This document shows positions 1 through 8,700 of a stretch of DNA of 16,999 nt, piece after piece. This DNA comes from Bacteroidales bacterium UBA1077. Its GTDB lineage: Bacteria > Bacteroidota > Bacteroidia > Bacteroidales > UBA932. Below the pieces are notes generated by a model. That model saw nothing but the letters and a program-made list of their open reading frames with translations, did no database searches and had not been told where the DNA came from. The position numbers and the translations under genes are program-made. The stretch is taken from positions 1 to 16,999 of the forward strand of contig DCCQ01000041.1 in the NCBI GenBank assembly GCA_002314195.1. The letters run 5' to 3'. Each line of letters opens with the position of its first letter. Within the stretch, counting starts at the first letter, position 1.

Positions 1-139
1 GATTGTCCATGAGAACAAGCCAATATCTTGTGATAGTCGCCATTGAGGTGGGGATTATCAGACTTGTCAGGGTACGAGCCTACAGGCGAGTGCGTTTCGG
101 CAAGGTTGAGAGAGTGCGAAGCCACTACAGACGTCTTTA

Positions 140-194
140 GGGTGATCTCTGTGGCAGCCCACCACTCTGAGCCGTAAGGCTCTCCGCTTCACCC
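140..194. other. Possible structured RNA element (three-way junction)
   Basis: The segment folds into a compact three-way junction. An outer stem GGGTGA (140-145) / TCACCC (189-194) encloses a GTGG (151-154) / CCAC (162-165) hairpin and a GAGCC (169-173) / GGCTC (178-182) hairpin. On the plus strand the last is closed by a GTAA loop, which fits the stable GNRA tetraloop class. The flanks also contain short complementary words. No open reading frame of note covers it. It may be part of a larger RNA or a retroelement remnant reaching past the left edge of the window. No known RNA family was recognised, and the strand is uncertain. Confidence 0.3.
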
Positions 195-218
195 CTCGGT
201 TTCTTATTCACACTACAT

Positions 219-247
219 AAAACGAAAGGTCCTCGTATAGGAGAACC
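219..247 (-). terminator. Possible weak intrinsic terminator (minus strand)
   Basis: Read on the minus strand, an imperfect hairpin (TCCT/AGGA core at 230-233 and 239-242, extended by a GG/CC pair across a 3-nt bulge) is followed by TTTCGTTTT (complement of 219-227). A second small hairpin, ACCCG/CGGGT at 245-249 and 256-260, lies beside it and competes for two bases. No minus-strand gene upstream of it is recognised, so its function is inferred from shape only. Confidence 0.25.
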
Positions 248-255
248 CGTTACGG

Positions 256-361
256 CGGGTGTTCATGCTCTCAGGTGTGCATGGCTGCTCACACCTGGAG
301 TAGCAAACCATTGTCCGTCAGTCAGATGGGTCTCCAGGTGTGAAAAACGCGGGATTTTTCA
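256..361 (+). repeat. Isolated copy of the AGGTGTG twin-hairpin repeat
   Basis: This is a diverged copy of the unit that forms the tandem array at 14067-14477. It has a first hairpin CAGGTGTG (272-279) / CACACCTG (290-297). Exactly 63 nt after the first AGG word a second CCAGGTGTG begins, the same spacing as in all three array units. The second hairpin here uses different stem bases, TGAAAAA (341-347) / TTTTTCA (355-361). Positions 311-343 match array unit 3 (14397-14429) at 26 of 33 bases by eye. It lies in a gene-free stretch and encodes nothing obvious. Confidence 0.75.
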
Positions 362-428
362 GCGTTGTAACTTGCTTGCATTTGCCACACGTTTCCTCCA
401 GCCACAACACCCGGCGCATGATGTCTCT

Positions 429-455
429 GTCATGCTTAAGACCCAAAAGCATGAC
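429..455. repeat. Perfect 9-bp inverted repeat
   Basis: GTCATGCTT (429-437) and AAGCATGAC (447-455) form a perfect 9-bp stem with a 9-nt loop. No T-tract follows on either strand, so it does not look like an intrinsic terminator. It lies in non-coding DNA between the repeat copy at 256-361 and the palindrome cluster at 579-671. Confidence 0.55.
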
Positions 456-578
456 TGACTGTTGCCGTTCCATGCTAACATTCAAGTCAAGGCTGACGGC
501 CAGTTAGGTTATCTGTCAAAGACCTGCGACATTCGGCGATCGGTCTGAACATTGTTGTCTTTTCAGAAGACGCTTATT

Positions 579-671
579 GCCATTTTGCAAAATGGCGGCA
601 TACGATCATGCTTCTACGCCAGTGTGTGGCACGGTCGTATGCCGACTATGGATCCGGAAACCATAGGTGGC
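579..671. repeat. Cluster of three adjoining hairpins
   Basis: Three inverted repeats lie end to end. The first is the perfect palindrome GCCATTTTGCAAAATGGC (579-596). The second is GGCATACGA (597-605) pairing with TCGTATGCC (635-643), with an inner GCC/GGC pair at 618-620 and 628-630. The third is CTATGG (646-651) with CCATAG (661-666), extended by GCC (641-643) / GGC (669-671) across a GA/GT mismatch. Stems 2 and 3 share GCC 641-643 and so compete at their base. The plus-strand frame open through here and the antisense frame both look like chance. The role is unknown. Confidence 0.55.
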
Positions 672-719
672 ATATCCACAGGCTCCACATCGTACCCAGA
701 GCGGTTTTGTGTGCCGCCA

Positions 720-760
720 TATTCACAAATTGCGGCTGCCGCTGACCTGTATTCACAAAT
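720..760. repeat. 11-bp direct repeat, 30-bp period
   Basis: TATTCACAAAT occurs at 720-730 and again at 750-760. Between them lies a small GCGG/CCGC inverted repeat (732-742). A further palindrome, CGACAT-T-ATGTCG, follows at 785-797. Together with the hairpin cluster just upstream this makes 430-800 unusually rich in symmetry. No protein or RNA family is recognised. Confidence 0.4.
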
Positions 761-799
761 AAACTCCAGTGGGAACGACAGCGACGACATTATGTCGCA

Positions 800-1186
800 G
801 AGGATTGTCCACGCAAGCAATACCAATGGCGACGAGATTGCAGACGATGAAAAGGTGCCGTGGTAATATGTTTGATATGCAACTGCTTACATACCATGTT
901 AGTCAACAGAGACATGGTTGCCTAACTTAATATGAAAGAAGAATTCCGAACACCACTTGTATTTTGGAATTAGCAGGATTCGCTCTTCTACGCAACAATC
1001 TTGTAGTTGTGCACTGTCATTGGTACAAATTTCTCAACAAATTCTTGTATATTCAATTTTGCAGTATTGACGCATCGGATAGAAAATGATGTGCACTCCT
1101 TACGGATTTATCACAAACCTTTATCAGTTCTTGTTTCAAAGTATCGGAAGGCTGTCTATTTTTTCAAAAACACACGAAAGTATAAC
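800..1186. other. Gene-free stretch, nothing recognised
   Basis: No protein-like reading frame, RNA gene or mobile-element signature is seen here. The stretch becomes AT-rich towards 1000-1190. Short open frames exist on both strands but have no domain, no promoter and no gene-like context. It separates the repeat-rich left end from the terminator of the SusCD operon. Confidence 0.5.
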
Positions 1187-1223
1187 AAAAAAATCCATTA
1201 TATGATATAATGGATTTTTATTT
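1187..1223. terminator. Strong bidirectional intrinsic terminator
   Basis: AAAAATCCATTAT (1189-1201) pairs perfectly with ATAATGGATTTTT (1207-1219) around a 5-nt loop that can close one pair further. On the minus strand the stem is followed by seven T residues; on the plus strand by TTTTTATTT. It lies about 90 nt past the stop of the last gene of the minus-strand SusCD operon, where a transcription end is expected. Confidence 0.85.
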
Positions 1224-1310
1224 AGGATTCATGTTTCCGACGTGCCATATTTAGTTATGTCCATATAACCTGGACACAAGCAAGGACACGTGCCAGACGA
1301 TAACGCGATG

Positions 1311-2363
1311 CTATTTTTGGATGACGCAGATGTGGGTGTCACGCGCGCGTTCTCCGCTGTGGTCAAACTTTCCGTTGTCACACGGGTAGTTCACGACATT
1401 GGTGCTTGCGTCACCTTGCCCTTTGACACACATCGTGGTCGAGCCACCTCCATCAAGATTGAGAGCGTACTGAGGCTTGAACCAATTCTTCAGGAATATT
1501 GTCAATTCCTTGGCGCTCATGCCTTCACTTATGCCCTCGCGTCTGCCGTCAACGGTGATCAGCAGGAGATGGTTGTCCTCGGTCTTGGCGATGGCGGTAC
1601 GAGGATGACGGACCCCCTGATGCCGGATCGGGTCCTCGGAATTGAGTGCCCACACCTGCTCACTTGTCAAGTCAGTCTTGGCAAACACTTCACCGACAGG
1701 CTCGAAATCATCTATGAGCATCGGTGCGCTGGAAATGATGTTCGGCTCAGTGCAGGAAAAATAGAACTGACGCTGTGCGGATAGTTTCATGCCTTTGCAA
1801 CAATATGAGATTTTCACATCATCTCCATCTATGAAGAGCGCCCCATCATTTTTCCACTGCGGGACGACATTGGCTATGTAAGCGTTCTTGATGCTTCCGT
1901 AGGTCTGACCGGCGACTTTCACGAAGATCGAAGCGAGCTCGTAGCCGGCATTGATCGCACCTATGGCCTTTTCATTCGCCATCACAGTGGATGTGGTGAC
2001 GGAAGGATAGTAGTAAACAAGTTTGATGTCATTCTTTCCTGCTGACAGATCCACGTCAAGCACATTGACGATCTGCGCCGCTCCGCTGATAACATCATTG
2101 GCCTCGAAATTCTTCCAGACAACTCCGTCGGAAATCGTTGTGGTCTTCCAAAGTGATTTGTCCAGATTGTAAGCAGTGTTGTCGTATTCAGGCTTGTCCG
2201 GTTCGGCCGGATTCGGCTTGTCAGGATTGTCAGGGCCGTCACCTCCTCCATTGACTGTGTGGTGCGGATGGTCATAGAACGAGCTTGTGGTCTCACCGTC
2301 ACAGGAGACTGCGCCGGCTAAAAGGAGTGACAGAAATATGTAAGTGATCTTTTTCATATTCAT
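1311..2363 (-). CDS. Lipoprotein with phosphodiester glycosidase (NAGPA/DUF2233) domain
   Basis: The 350-residue product begins with a lipoprotein signal (lipobox AGAVSC, Cys21), then a Pro/Asp/Gly-rich linker (about 38-62). From about residue 80 to the end it matches the phosphodiester glycosidase fold of the human mannose-6-phosphate uncovering enzyme. Visible signatures are NVLDVDL (100-106), an AIGAINAGYE segment near 133-142, HPRTAI (253-258), TVDGR (270-274) and the family hallmark ALNLDGGGST (300-309). Known members cleave sugar-phosphodiester bonds, so a surface or periplasmic role in trimming phosphate-bearing glycans is inferred. It is the last gene of the operon, 7 nt after its neighbour. 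A second in-frame ATG two codons in (2357, followed by two Lys codons) is an equally good start. The bacterial substrate cannot be read from the sequence. Confidence 0.85.
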   Translation of the reverse strand: MNMKKITYIFLSLLLAGAVSCDGETTSSFYDHPHHTVNGGGDGPDNPDKPNPAEPDKPEYDNTAYNLDKSLWKTTTISDGVVWKNFEANDVISGAAQIVNVLDVDLSAGKNDIKLVYYYPSVTTSTVMANEKAIGAINAGYELASIFVKVAGQTYGSIKNAYIANVVPQWKNDGALFIDGDDVKISYCCKGMKLSAQRQFYFSCTEPNIISSAPMLIDDFEPVGEVFAKTDLTSEQVWALNSEDPIRHQGVRHPRTAIAKTEDNHLLLITVDGRREGISEGMSAKELTIFLKNWFKPQYALNLDGGGSTTMCVKGQGDASTNVVNYPCDNGKFDHSGERARDTHICVIQK

Positions 2364-2370
2364 TCAATGA

Positions 2371-3996
2371 TTATTTAAGGACAGGTTTGTCTCCGCTGAG
2401 GTCCCAGATGGTCTCGTCCCAGCCTAGTTTCTTAGCCACATCACAAAGAGTCTCATCCTTGCCGGCGGCTTTTCCGTGATAAGGATAGCAGTACATTCCG
2501 GAAGCACCTTTTGAAGTACCAACGGTCAAAGGATTGTCCGGATCAGAATTCGGTTGATCCACAAGAACATTGATCTTATCCAGTCCGGGATATTCCCGGA
2601 AATTGAAGTCATGCTTCCTATAACCATCGGTGAGAGTGTTGTAGATACTGGAGAATCCGACGATGGCCCCACTGCTGTAGTGGCCAGGTTTGCCATCATC
2701 ATTGGTGGCTTTCACATAGTCATTCCATGCAATGCAGCCGACAACCTTGTTGCGGACATTGTTCTTGTAGTTTGAGCTCCAACCGGAAGCACGGCCTACG
2801 ATTCCTCCGACCGCCCAGACTCCCTCGACGCTGGCGGTGGTGGCGCAGTTGTAGATTCCCGCGTCAGGTCTCCAGAACTCACCAAGGATTCCTCCGGCTG
2901 TCAGATGTGCCTTGACAGAACCTTCAGTAAAGCAATTTCGGATCGTCACCGTGGCAGTCTCGTTTTCGCCTCCGATGAGGCCTGCGGCACCGTCCTTGTG
3001 CGTGGACTCGATGTGACCGTCAACATAGCAATTCTCGATAACGCAGTTCGATCCGCCAAGGCGGCCACCGATGCCACCGACGCCATAAGTTCCGGTCTCG
3101 AAAATATTGGCGCCTATCACTCTCACGTTGTAGACGTGGGCCTCATAGGTCTTGGTCCCTATATAACCTCCGACAACTCCGGCTGCGGAACTTCCACTTA
3201 TGTAAGGATTCAGAAAAGTCACATCGTGGACACTTCCATTGACCACTCCGAAGAATGACGGGTACCATCTGGTCGAGCTGGACAAATTACTGATCGTATG
3301 GCCGTCTCCGTCAAAATCCACCTCATAGTCATAAGGGTCGGCGGAATTCAAAGGAACCCAGTCGCCGATGTCGCTCATATCCACATCATCGGTCATCCGG
3401 AACCATACCCTGACCCCGTGTTTTACCTGATCGCGCATATTCACAAGATCAACAGGCTCGGAAATAAGATAAGGGAACCGCTCAGTGCCCAAACCCTTTA
3501 CAGGTGACATATGGCACAGGAATATGTAGGCCGGGTCGCTGACGGTGTAGTTGTCATAGCCTGAGACTTTGTCCACAACCACCGGGAGCAGGAAAACCTC
3601 ATCCATCGGCATCTCTTCCATCGCCGTGAAAGTCAGGTCGGCCGACGAGGAGGACTTGCCGTAGCGAGGCATGATCACAGAAGCAGACTCCAACTTGTAG
3701 GAATTCGCGGGAGCCAACTTGTACGATGTCCCATGTGCCTGGTTGTAGGTTTCCACAAGACCCTCGTCCACTCTGAAACTGATAGACAGAGGCTCACCGG
3801 CCACTGTCGAGGCCTCGGCCCTGACACTGACTGTCTTGGAGTTGCCCATCAGGGTCTTGACCGGCTCATCGCCGGCGGTGGAGACCACATAGAGGACAGC
3901 GGTCTCATTGTAGGTTTCATTCTCATTCCGGTCACAGGACACAAGCCCGGAGACGGCCGGAACAAGAGATGAGAGTATCAATAGTATTTTTTTCAT
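2371..3996 (-). CDS. Surface lipoprotein, DUF1735 plus GLUG-type repeats (probable glycan-binding protein)
   Basis: The 541-residue product has a lipoprotein signal ending at Cys21 (LVSC, then Asp). Residues about 27-170 resemble the BT_3987-like DUF1735 domain found in surface glycan-binding proteins beside SusD. Residues about 175-490 contain Gly-rich repeats with VGGI-G, AAGLIGG and AGGILGEF motifs, each followed by a conserved Asn-Cys strand, typical of GLUG/right-handed beta-helix repeats. The C-terminus IWDLSG-KPVLK is also typical of GLUG proteins. The start is placed at ATG 3996, directly before the Lys-Lys of the signal peptide. An upstream in-frame TTG at 4014 would touch the SusD stop and add six unlikely residues. 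The gene starts 18 nt after susD. It probably captures the glycan at the cell surface; a SusE/F-like position is inferred from order, not from sequence identity. Confidence 0.8.
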   Translation of the reverse strand: MKKILLILSSLVPAVSGLVSCDRNENETYNETAVLYVVSTAGDEPVKTLMGNSKTVSVRAEASTVAGEPLSISFRVDEGLVETYNQAHGTSYKLAPANSYKLESASVIMPRYGKSSSSADLTFTAMEEMPMDEVFLLPVVVDKVSGYDNYTVSDPAYIFLCHMSPVKGLGTERFPYLISEPVDLVNMRDQVKHGVRVWFRMTDDVDMSDIGDWVPLNSADPYDYEVDFDGDGHTISNLSSSTRWYPSFFGVVNGSVHDVTFLNPYISGSSAAGVVGGYIGTKTYEAHVYNVRVIGANIFETGTYGVGGIGGRLGGSNCVIENCYVDGHIESTHKDGAAGLIGGENETATVTIRNCFTEGSVKAHLTAGGILGEFWRPDAGIYNCATTASVEGVWAVGGIVGRASGWSSNYKNNVRNKVVGCIAWNDYVKATNDDGKPGHYSSGAIVGFSSIYNTLTDGYRKHDFNFREYPGLDKINVLVDQPNSDPDNPLTVGTSKGASGMYCYPYHGKAAGKDETLCDVAKKLGWDETIWDLSGDKPVLK

Positions 3997-4014
3997 CACG
4001 TTCAATGTTATCAA

Positions 4015-5799
4015 TTAAAATTCCAACCCGTCATCCCAACCAGGATTCTGGGTGAGCTTGCCTTTTGTAAGAGACCTGTCGTCCGTAGGAATCGGATAAA
4101 GGTAATCTCTGGTCTCATTCCAGACAGTTTCCCCGCCATGCGGGTTGATGTAGCCCTTGGTGCCTTCACTTAGAATTATGTCACCTCCGAGCTTGTACTT
4201 AAGCGTCGCCTTTGTGCCGGACGGAACAGAATCCTCGTAAAGGCAGATGTCAGGCGTCCCGTCTCCGTCAAGATCATATTCACCAGGTCCGGGAAAGTAC
4301 ATTCCGTACAAAGGTTGCTCGAAACGTTTGCCTTCCTTCCATCTGATCATATCGTAGTAGCGGAAGCCTTCCTGCGCCAGCTCGATGGTCCTTTCTCTGC
4401 GGATTTCCAGAATGACACCCTTGTTGTCACCCGTCACATTAGGGTAGCCTGTGACTTCCGACGCAAGGTACGGATCCGGAGACGCGTTGGCGTCCGAAAG
4501 GTTCAGATTAGGCATTCCGACCCTGTCGCGGAGTTTCTTGACGGAGATGTCGATGTCTCCCTGGGTGATAGTCCCGAGCTCAGCCTTGGCCTCTGCATAG
4601 TTCAGGTAGATCTCGGCTGTCCGGAATATTATCAAGTCGATGTCAGACTTGTCGTAAGCGTCCTTGTCTGTGGTGGTGACGTACTTTATCGGCTGATAAC
4701 CTGTGATCGTAGAGGACAGATCCGGAGCTATGGCCTTCGTCGTGCCGATCCTGGTGTACCCCGGTGTCCTGATTGTCTGCGAAAGGCGCGGGTCACGGTT
4801 CTTGGTCTCTTCGGCGAACTGCATCGTCTTGTAACCGGCCTTGTCAGTGAAACGTGTTCCGTCCTTCATAAGGTAACTGTCCACAATCTTCTTGGTCATG
4901 CCAGGACGGCCCATCGAACCGACAAGAGTGTAGTTTGCCGAACTGTGCACCACGCTGTAGGTCGCGTTGTAGTTTCTGGCAAGAATCACCTCGTCGCCCA
5001 AGGCGTTCTCGGAAGAGAACAAGGCCAGATAACTCTTTGCCGCTCCCTCTGCCGTGTGAAGGGTGTAGCCACTCTTGTTCATGAACTCAGCAGAGGCCTC
5101 GGCAGACTGCTCAAGATAATATTTCCAATCATGATCGTAGCCGCTGATGTCGTGATATTTACGATACGTTCCCTCGAAAAGGCAGAAACGGGACTTCAAC
5201 GCCAGCGCCGTCCACTTTGTGATCGTGTAGACTGACTTGGTGTCCGGAAGGTTGGCGATGGCGAAGTCGATGTCCTCGATCATCTTGGTCATGACATACT
5301 CACGGCTGTCACGCGGTTTGTAGAGAGCCTCGTCCGTTGACCCCAGCTGTGTGTCATACCAAGGGACATCCCCGAACCTCTTGATTTTCTCGAAGTAGAA
5401 ATATGCCCTGAAGAAACGCGCCAGCCCTACGTAGCGGTCACGGACTTTCTCATCCTTGCAGTTTGAGGAATAGTCAATCAGCGTGTTGAACTTTCTCAGG
5501 TCAGTGAACGACCATCCTCCACCGGATCCGGGAATTGTCCTCCCGTCTCTGATCTCGGCGATAAGGTTCGTGCCTATGTAGTTGTCGCAATTCTCGCTGT
5601 AAAGTCCTGTGGACGGGAGAATTGTGTAGAAATTATTGCTGAAGGCCTGCATTTCGCTCTCGTTGGTGAAGAACGAGTCCGGAGACAATGTCGCCTGTGG
5701 AGTCTTGTTCAGCAAATCATCGCAGGAAGCAAGAACCACCGGAACGAAGAGAGCGGCCAGTATGTGTTTGATATTATGTTTCATTTGATCTCTATACAT
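4015..5799 (-). CDS. susD: SusD/RagB-family outer-membrane lipoprotein
   Basis: The 594-residue product is a typical SusD-type lid protein. It has a lipoprotein signal with lipobox VLASC and Cys-Asp-Asp after cleavage, then LNKTPQATLSPDSFF, the usual SusD N-terminus. It has TPR-like helices in the first half and the conserved C-terminal block with RRERTIELAQEGFRYYDMIRWK, here split as RRERTIELA and EGFRYYDMIRW. SusD proteins bind oligosaccharides over the SusC barrel. The ATG at 5799 overlaps the SusC stop by one base (TAATG), suggesting translational coupling. The ATG at 5784 begins directly at the signal peptide and is an equally plausible start. The length is normal and no damage is visible. 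The specific glycan cannot be deduced. Confidence 0.95.
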   Translation of the reverse strand: MYRDQMKHNIKHILAALFVPVVLASCDDLLNKTPQATLSPDSFFTNESEMQAFSNNFYTILPSTGLYSENCDNYIGTNLIAEIRDGRTIPGSGGGWSFTDLRKFNTLIDYSSNCKDEKVRDRYVGLARFFRAYFYFEKIKRFGDVPWYDTQLGSTDEALYKPRDSREYVMTKMIEDIDFAIANLPDTKSVYTITKWTALALKSRFCLFEGTYRKYHDISGYDHDWKYYLEQSAEASAEFMNKSGYTLHTAEGAAKSYLALFSSENALGDEVILARNYNATYSVVHSSANYTLVGSMGRPGMTKKIVDSYLMKDGTRFTDKAGYKTMQFAEETKNRDPRLSQTIRTPGYTRIGTTKAIAPDLSSTITGYQPIKYVTTTDKDAYDKSDIDLIIFRTAEIYLNYAEAKAELGTITQGDIDISVKKLRDRVGMPNLNLSDANASPDPYLASEVTGYPNVTGDNKGVILEIRRERTIELAQEGFRYYDMIRWKEGKRFEQPLYGMYFPGPGEYDLDGDGTPDICLYEDSVPSGTKATLKYKLGGDIILSEGTKGYINPHGGETVWNETRDYLYPIPTDDRSLTKGKLTQNPGWDDGLEF

Positions 5800-8700
5800 T
5801 AGAATGTGATGTCAACACCGAACATAAACGTCTTCTGCCACGGATAGATACGCAGGTTGCCGTTGGTCTGGGCCTGCTCTGGGTCAATGTACTTGGAACG
5901 CAGACCGGAAAGGTAAGCCAGGTTCTCACCGGTGAAATAGACACGGATCCCATCGACGTTGATCTTCTTGGTCAACGAGGCAGGAAGGGTGTAGCCGAAC
6001 GTGAGGTTCTTCAGACGGCAGTAGCCGATGTTCTGGAGATACCTGTCATTGACGGTTCCAAGCTCACGTCCGGAGCTCATCGCCACATAGCCTCTCGGGC
6101 GCGGGAAATAAGCGTCCGGATTCTCCTCCGACCACACATCGTCCATAAAGTCCTTAGGAATATACGTCATATACGGACGGGCGTATGGCCCCCAGAAAGC
6201 CCTGGCGTCTCCGGTAGGATACCAATCCATGTGCCCGATGCCCTGCAGGAAGACTGAGAAATCAAATCCCAACCAGTTAAAACCAAGACTTATGCCATAG
6301 TTGTAACGAGGCTGCCTGTTGCCGATGATCTCACGGTCGCCCGGATCATCCACAGTGTTTTTTCCCGTGCTGATCTTGTTGTCACCGTCGAGATCCAGAT
6401 ACTTCAAGTCACCGGCGTGGAGTCCCTTCTCTGATCCGGCGGAACCGTTGATGATCTGGTTGACGGATGTCTGATCGACATTGTAAGAGGAAGCCTCCTC
6501 GTCCGTGGCGAACAAGCCTCCGACTCGGTAACCCCAGATCTCACCATAGCACATTCCTTCGTAGTAGGACATCGAAAGGCTCTTGTCCGGATTGTCGAAC
6601 TTGGTGATGTGCGTGAGGTAATCACTGAACTGGAGTCCGACATTGTAGTGGAACGGATGCCCGGCAAGGCTGAACATATCCTTCCAGGAAACCGACAGCT
6701 CATAACCTTTCGTACGGAGATCTGCAGCGTTGATCTGAGGAGAGGACGCACCATAGGACGCTGGAAGGGCTATTCCCGCCGTGAGCATATTCTTTGTGTC
6801 ACGGATGTAGGCGTCACCTGTGAACTGCAATCTGTTGTTCAGAAACGCCATATCCACTCCGAGGTTATTCTGGATGGATGTCTCCCATGTGAGGTCGGAT
6901 GCGACAGGAGCGGAAATCGTGGCGCTGACAGGCTTGTCACCACCGAACAGATAGCTCTGGGTTCCCACAGAGATGGTCCTCAGATAGGCGTAGTAACTGC
7001 TGACATTCTGATTGCCGAGCTGTCCGTAGGAATATCTCAGTTTAAGATTGTCAAACCAGCCTTTCAAAGGCTTGAAGAAATCCTCCTCGGAGACTCTCCA
7101 GCCGGCAGAGGCCGAAGGAAAGAAGCCCCATCTGTAACCAGAGGCGAAACGGGAGGTTCCGTCATAACGGCCACTGACCTCGAATAGATATTTCCCGGCA
7201 TAGTCGTAATTGATTCTTCCGAAATAGCCTGCGATGGCATATTCATTCTGACCACCGCCCACATTGGTTCTTCTGTTGCCTTCAGCATCCGTTCCGACAA
7301 GGTTCAGATCGCTTAACACATCACTCATCAGATTGTAGCCGGTGCCTGTGGTGGTTTTGATTCTCTTTGTCTCCCAGTTTATTCCAAGGGTCGCCTTCAC
7401 ATTATGCACATCTCCGAATGTGTCCGAATATGTCGCATAGACATTGGCCGCCTGATAGCCTGTGAGATTGTTTGACTCATAGAGCTTGTTCTCGAAAATT
7501 CCGGTCGAGAGAGTCTCTATCTCGCCCGGATTTCTGGAATAGGTCGTGTTCACACTTCTGTTCATGTTGTTGGAATACTGAAACATATAAGTGTAGTTGG
7601 CCTTGACCTCAATCTGAGGGATCGGAGTGAGAGACAACTCGGTCGTGGTCGTGATGTTGTTCACGGCATCCTTGTTACGGAAGCCGCCGTTGTTCAGGAT
7701 GGTCACGTAGCCGTCCATGACGGTGTAGCCATTATACTGTGTGGTGTAGATGGCGGATCCGTCAGGATTGCTGACAGGATAGCTGGCGAGGGCGTGCACC
7801 GTGCTCCTTGCGAACGAGTTGTTCGCACCGCTCTCTCCGGAATACTTATAGCTGGAATTGAAATAGCTGGTGTTGTTGGACAGCTTTATCCATTTGTTCA
7901 CGTCGAAATTGAGTTTGCTTCTCACCGTGAACTTCTTGTACACGTCAGGATCATTTCTGAAAACGCCCTGTTCCCTGTTGAAGCCGGCTGAAAGGAAATA
8001 TTTGATCCTCTTGGCTCCGCCGCTGAAAGAAATGTTGTGGCTCGTGGTCGGCTTGTGGTCGTTATAAAGATAGTGCCACCAGTCGGTGTTGGCATAGTAA
8101 TTATAAGTGTCCACACCATTGCGCTGATCAATCACGATCCACGGGCGCTCTGGATTCTCCACCTTGTCGTTGCGTCGGATCCAAAGTTGTTCCATATCCT
8201 CATCCGTGTACGTGGCATACGGAGTTCCCGAATATGACTGGAAGAACATATTGTTGATCAGCACGGAGAAATAGCCTCGGTCCTCCCAATCCGTCGATGC
8301 GGTCGGAGAAGTCCATCCAGCTCTTCCGCTGTACCTTACGACCGCCTTGCCATCGGTCTCGCCTCCATTCTTGGTGGTCACAAGGATGACACCGTAGGCT
8401 GCGCGGGCTCCGTAGATCGCGGCGGCCGAGGCATCCTTGATGACGGAGATGCTCTCCACATCGTTTGGAGCGACCTGCTGGAGATCTCCTTCGACACCGT
8501 CCACAAGGACAAGCACGGAGCTGCTGTTGATTGAACCCATACCACGGATGTTGAACGAGGCGGCCTGTCCCGGACGACCTGTCGCCGAGGTGACATTGAG
8601 ACCGGCGACGGCTCCCTGAAGCATGTGTGCCACGTCAAGGGCGGCACGATCCTTCAAGTCCTTGCCTCCCACAGTGGAGATCGCACCGGTCAGGTTCACC

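Noticed and set aside
1..186. Minus-strand reading frame open from the left edge to a TGA near 186
   Set aside because: It has no start codon context, lies over the three-way-junction fold and resembles no family I recognise.
1..220. Group II intron end
   Set aside because: Only a loose GTGTG start and a CTAAAGAC word on the minus strand support it. No domain V, maturase or clear boundary is visible, so it is noted only as a possibility.
552..866. Plus-strand open frame of 104 codons, and an antisense frame at 614-826
   Set aside because: It begins with TTG, runs through the hairpin cluster, and shows no domain, promoter or gene-like composition; frames on both strands are open, as expected by chance.
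1007..1210. Plus-strand open frame of 67 codons
   Set aside because: It ends inside the intrinsic terminator and has no start signal or family features.
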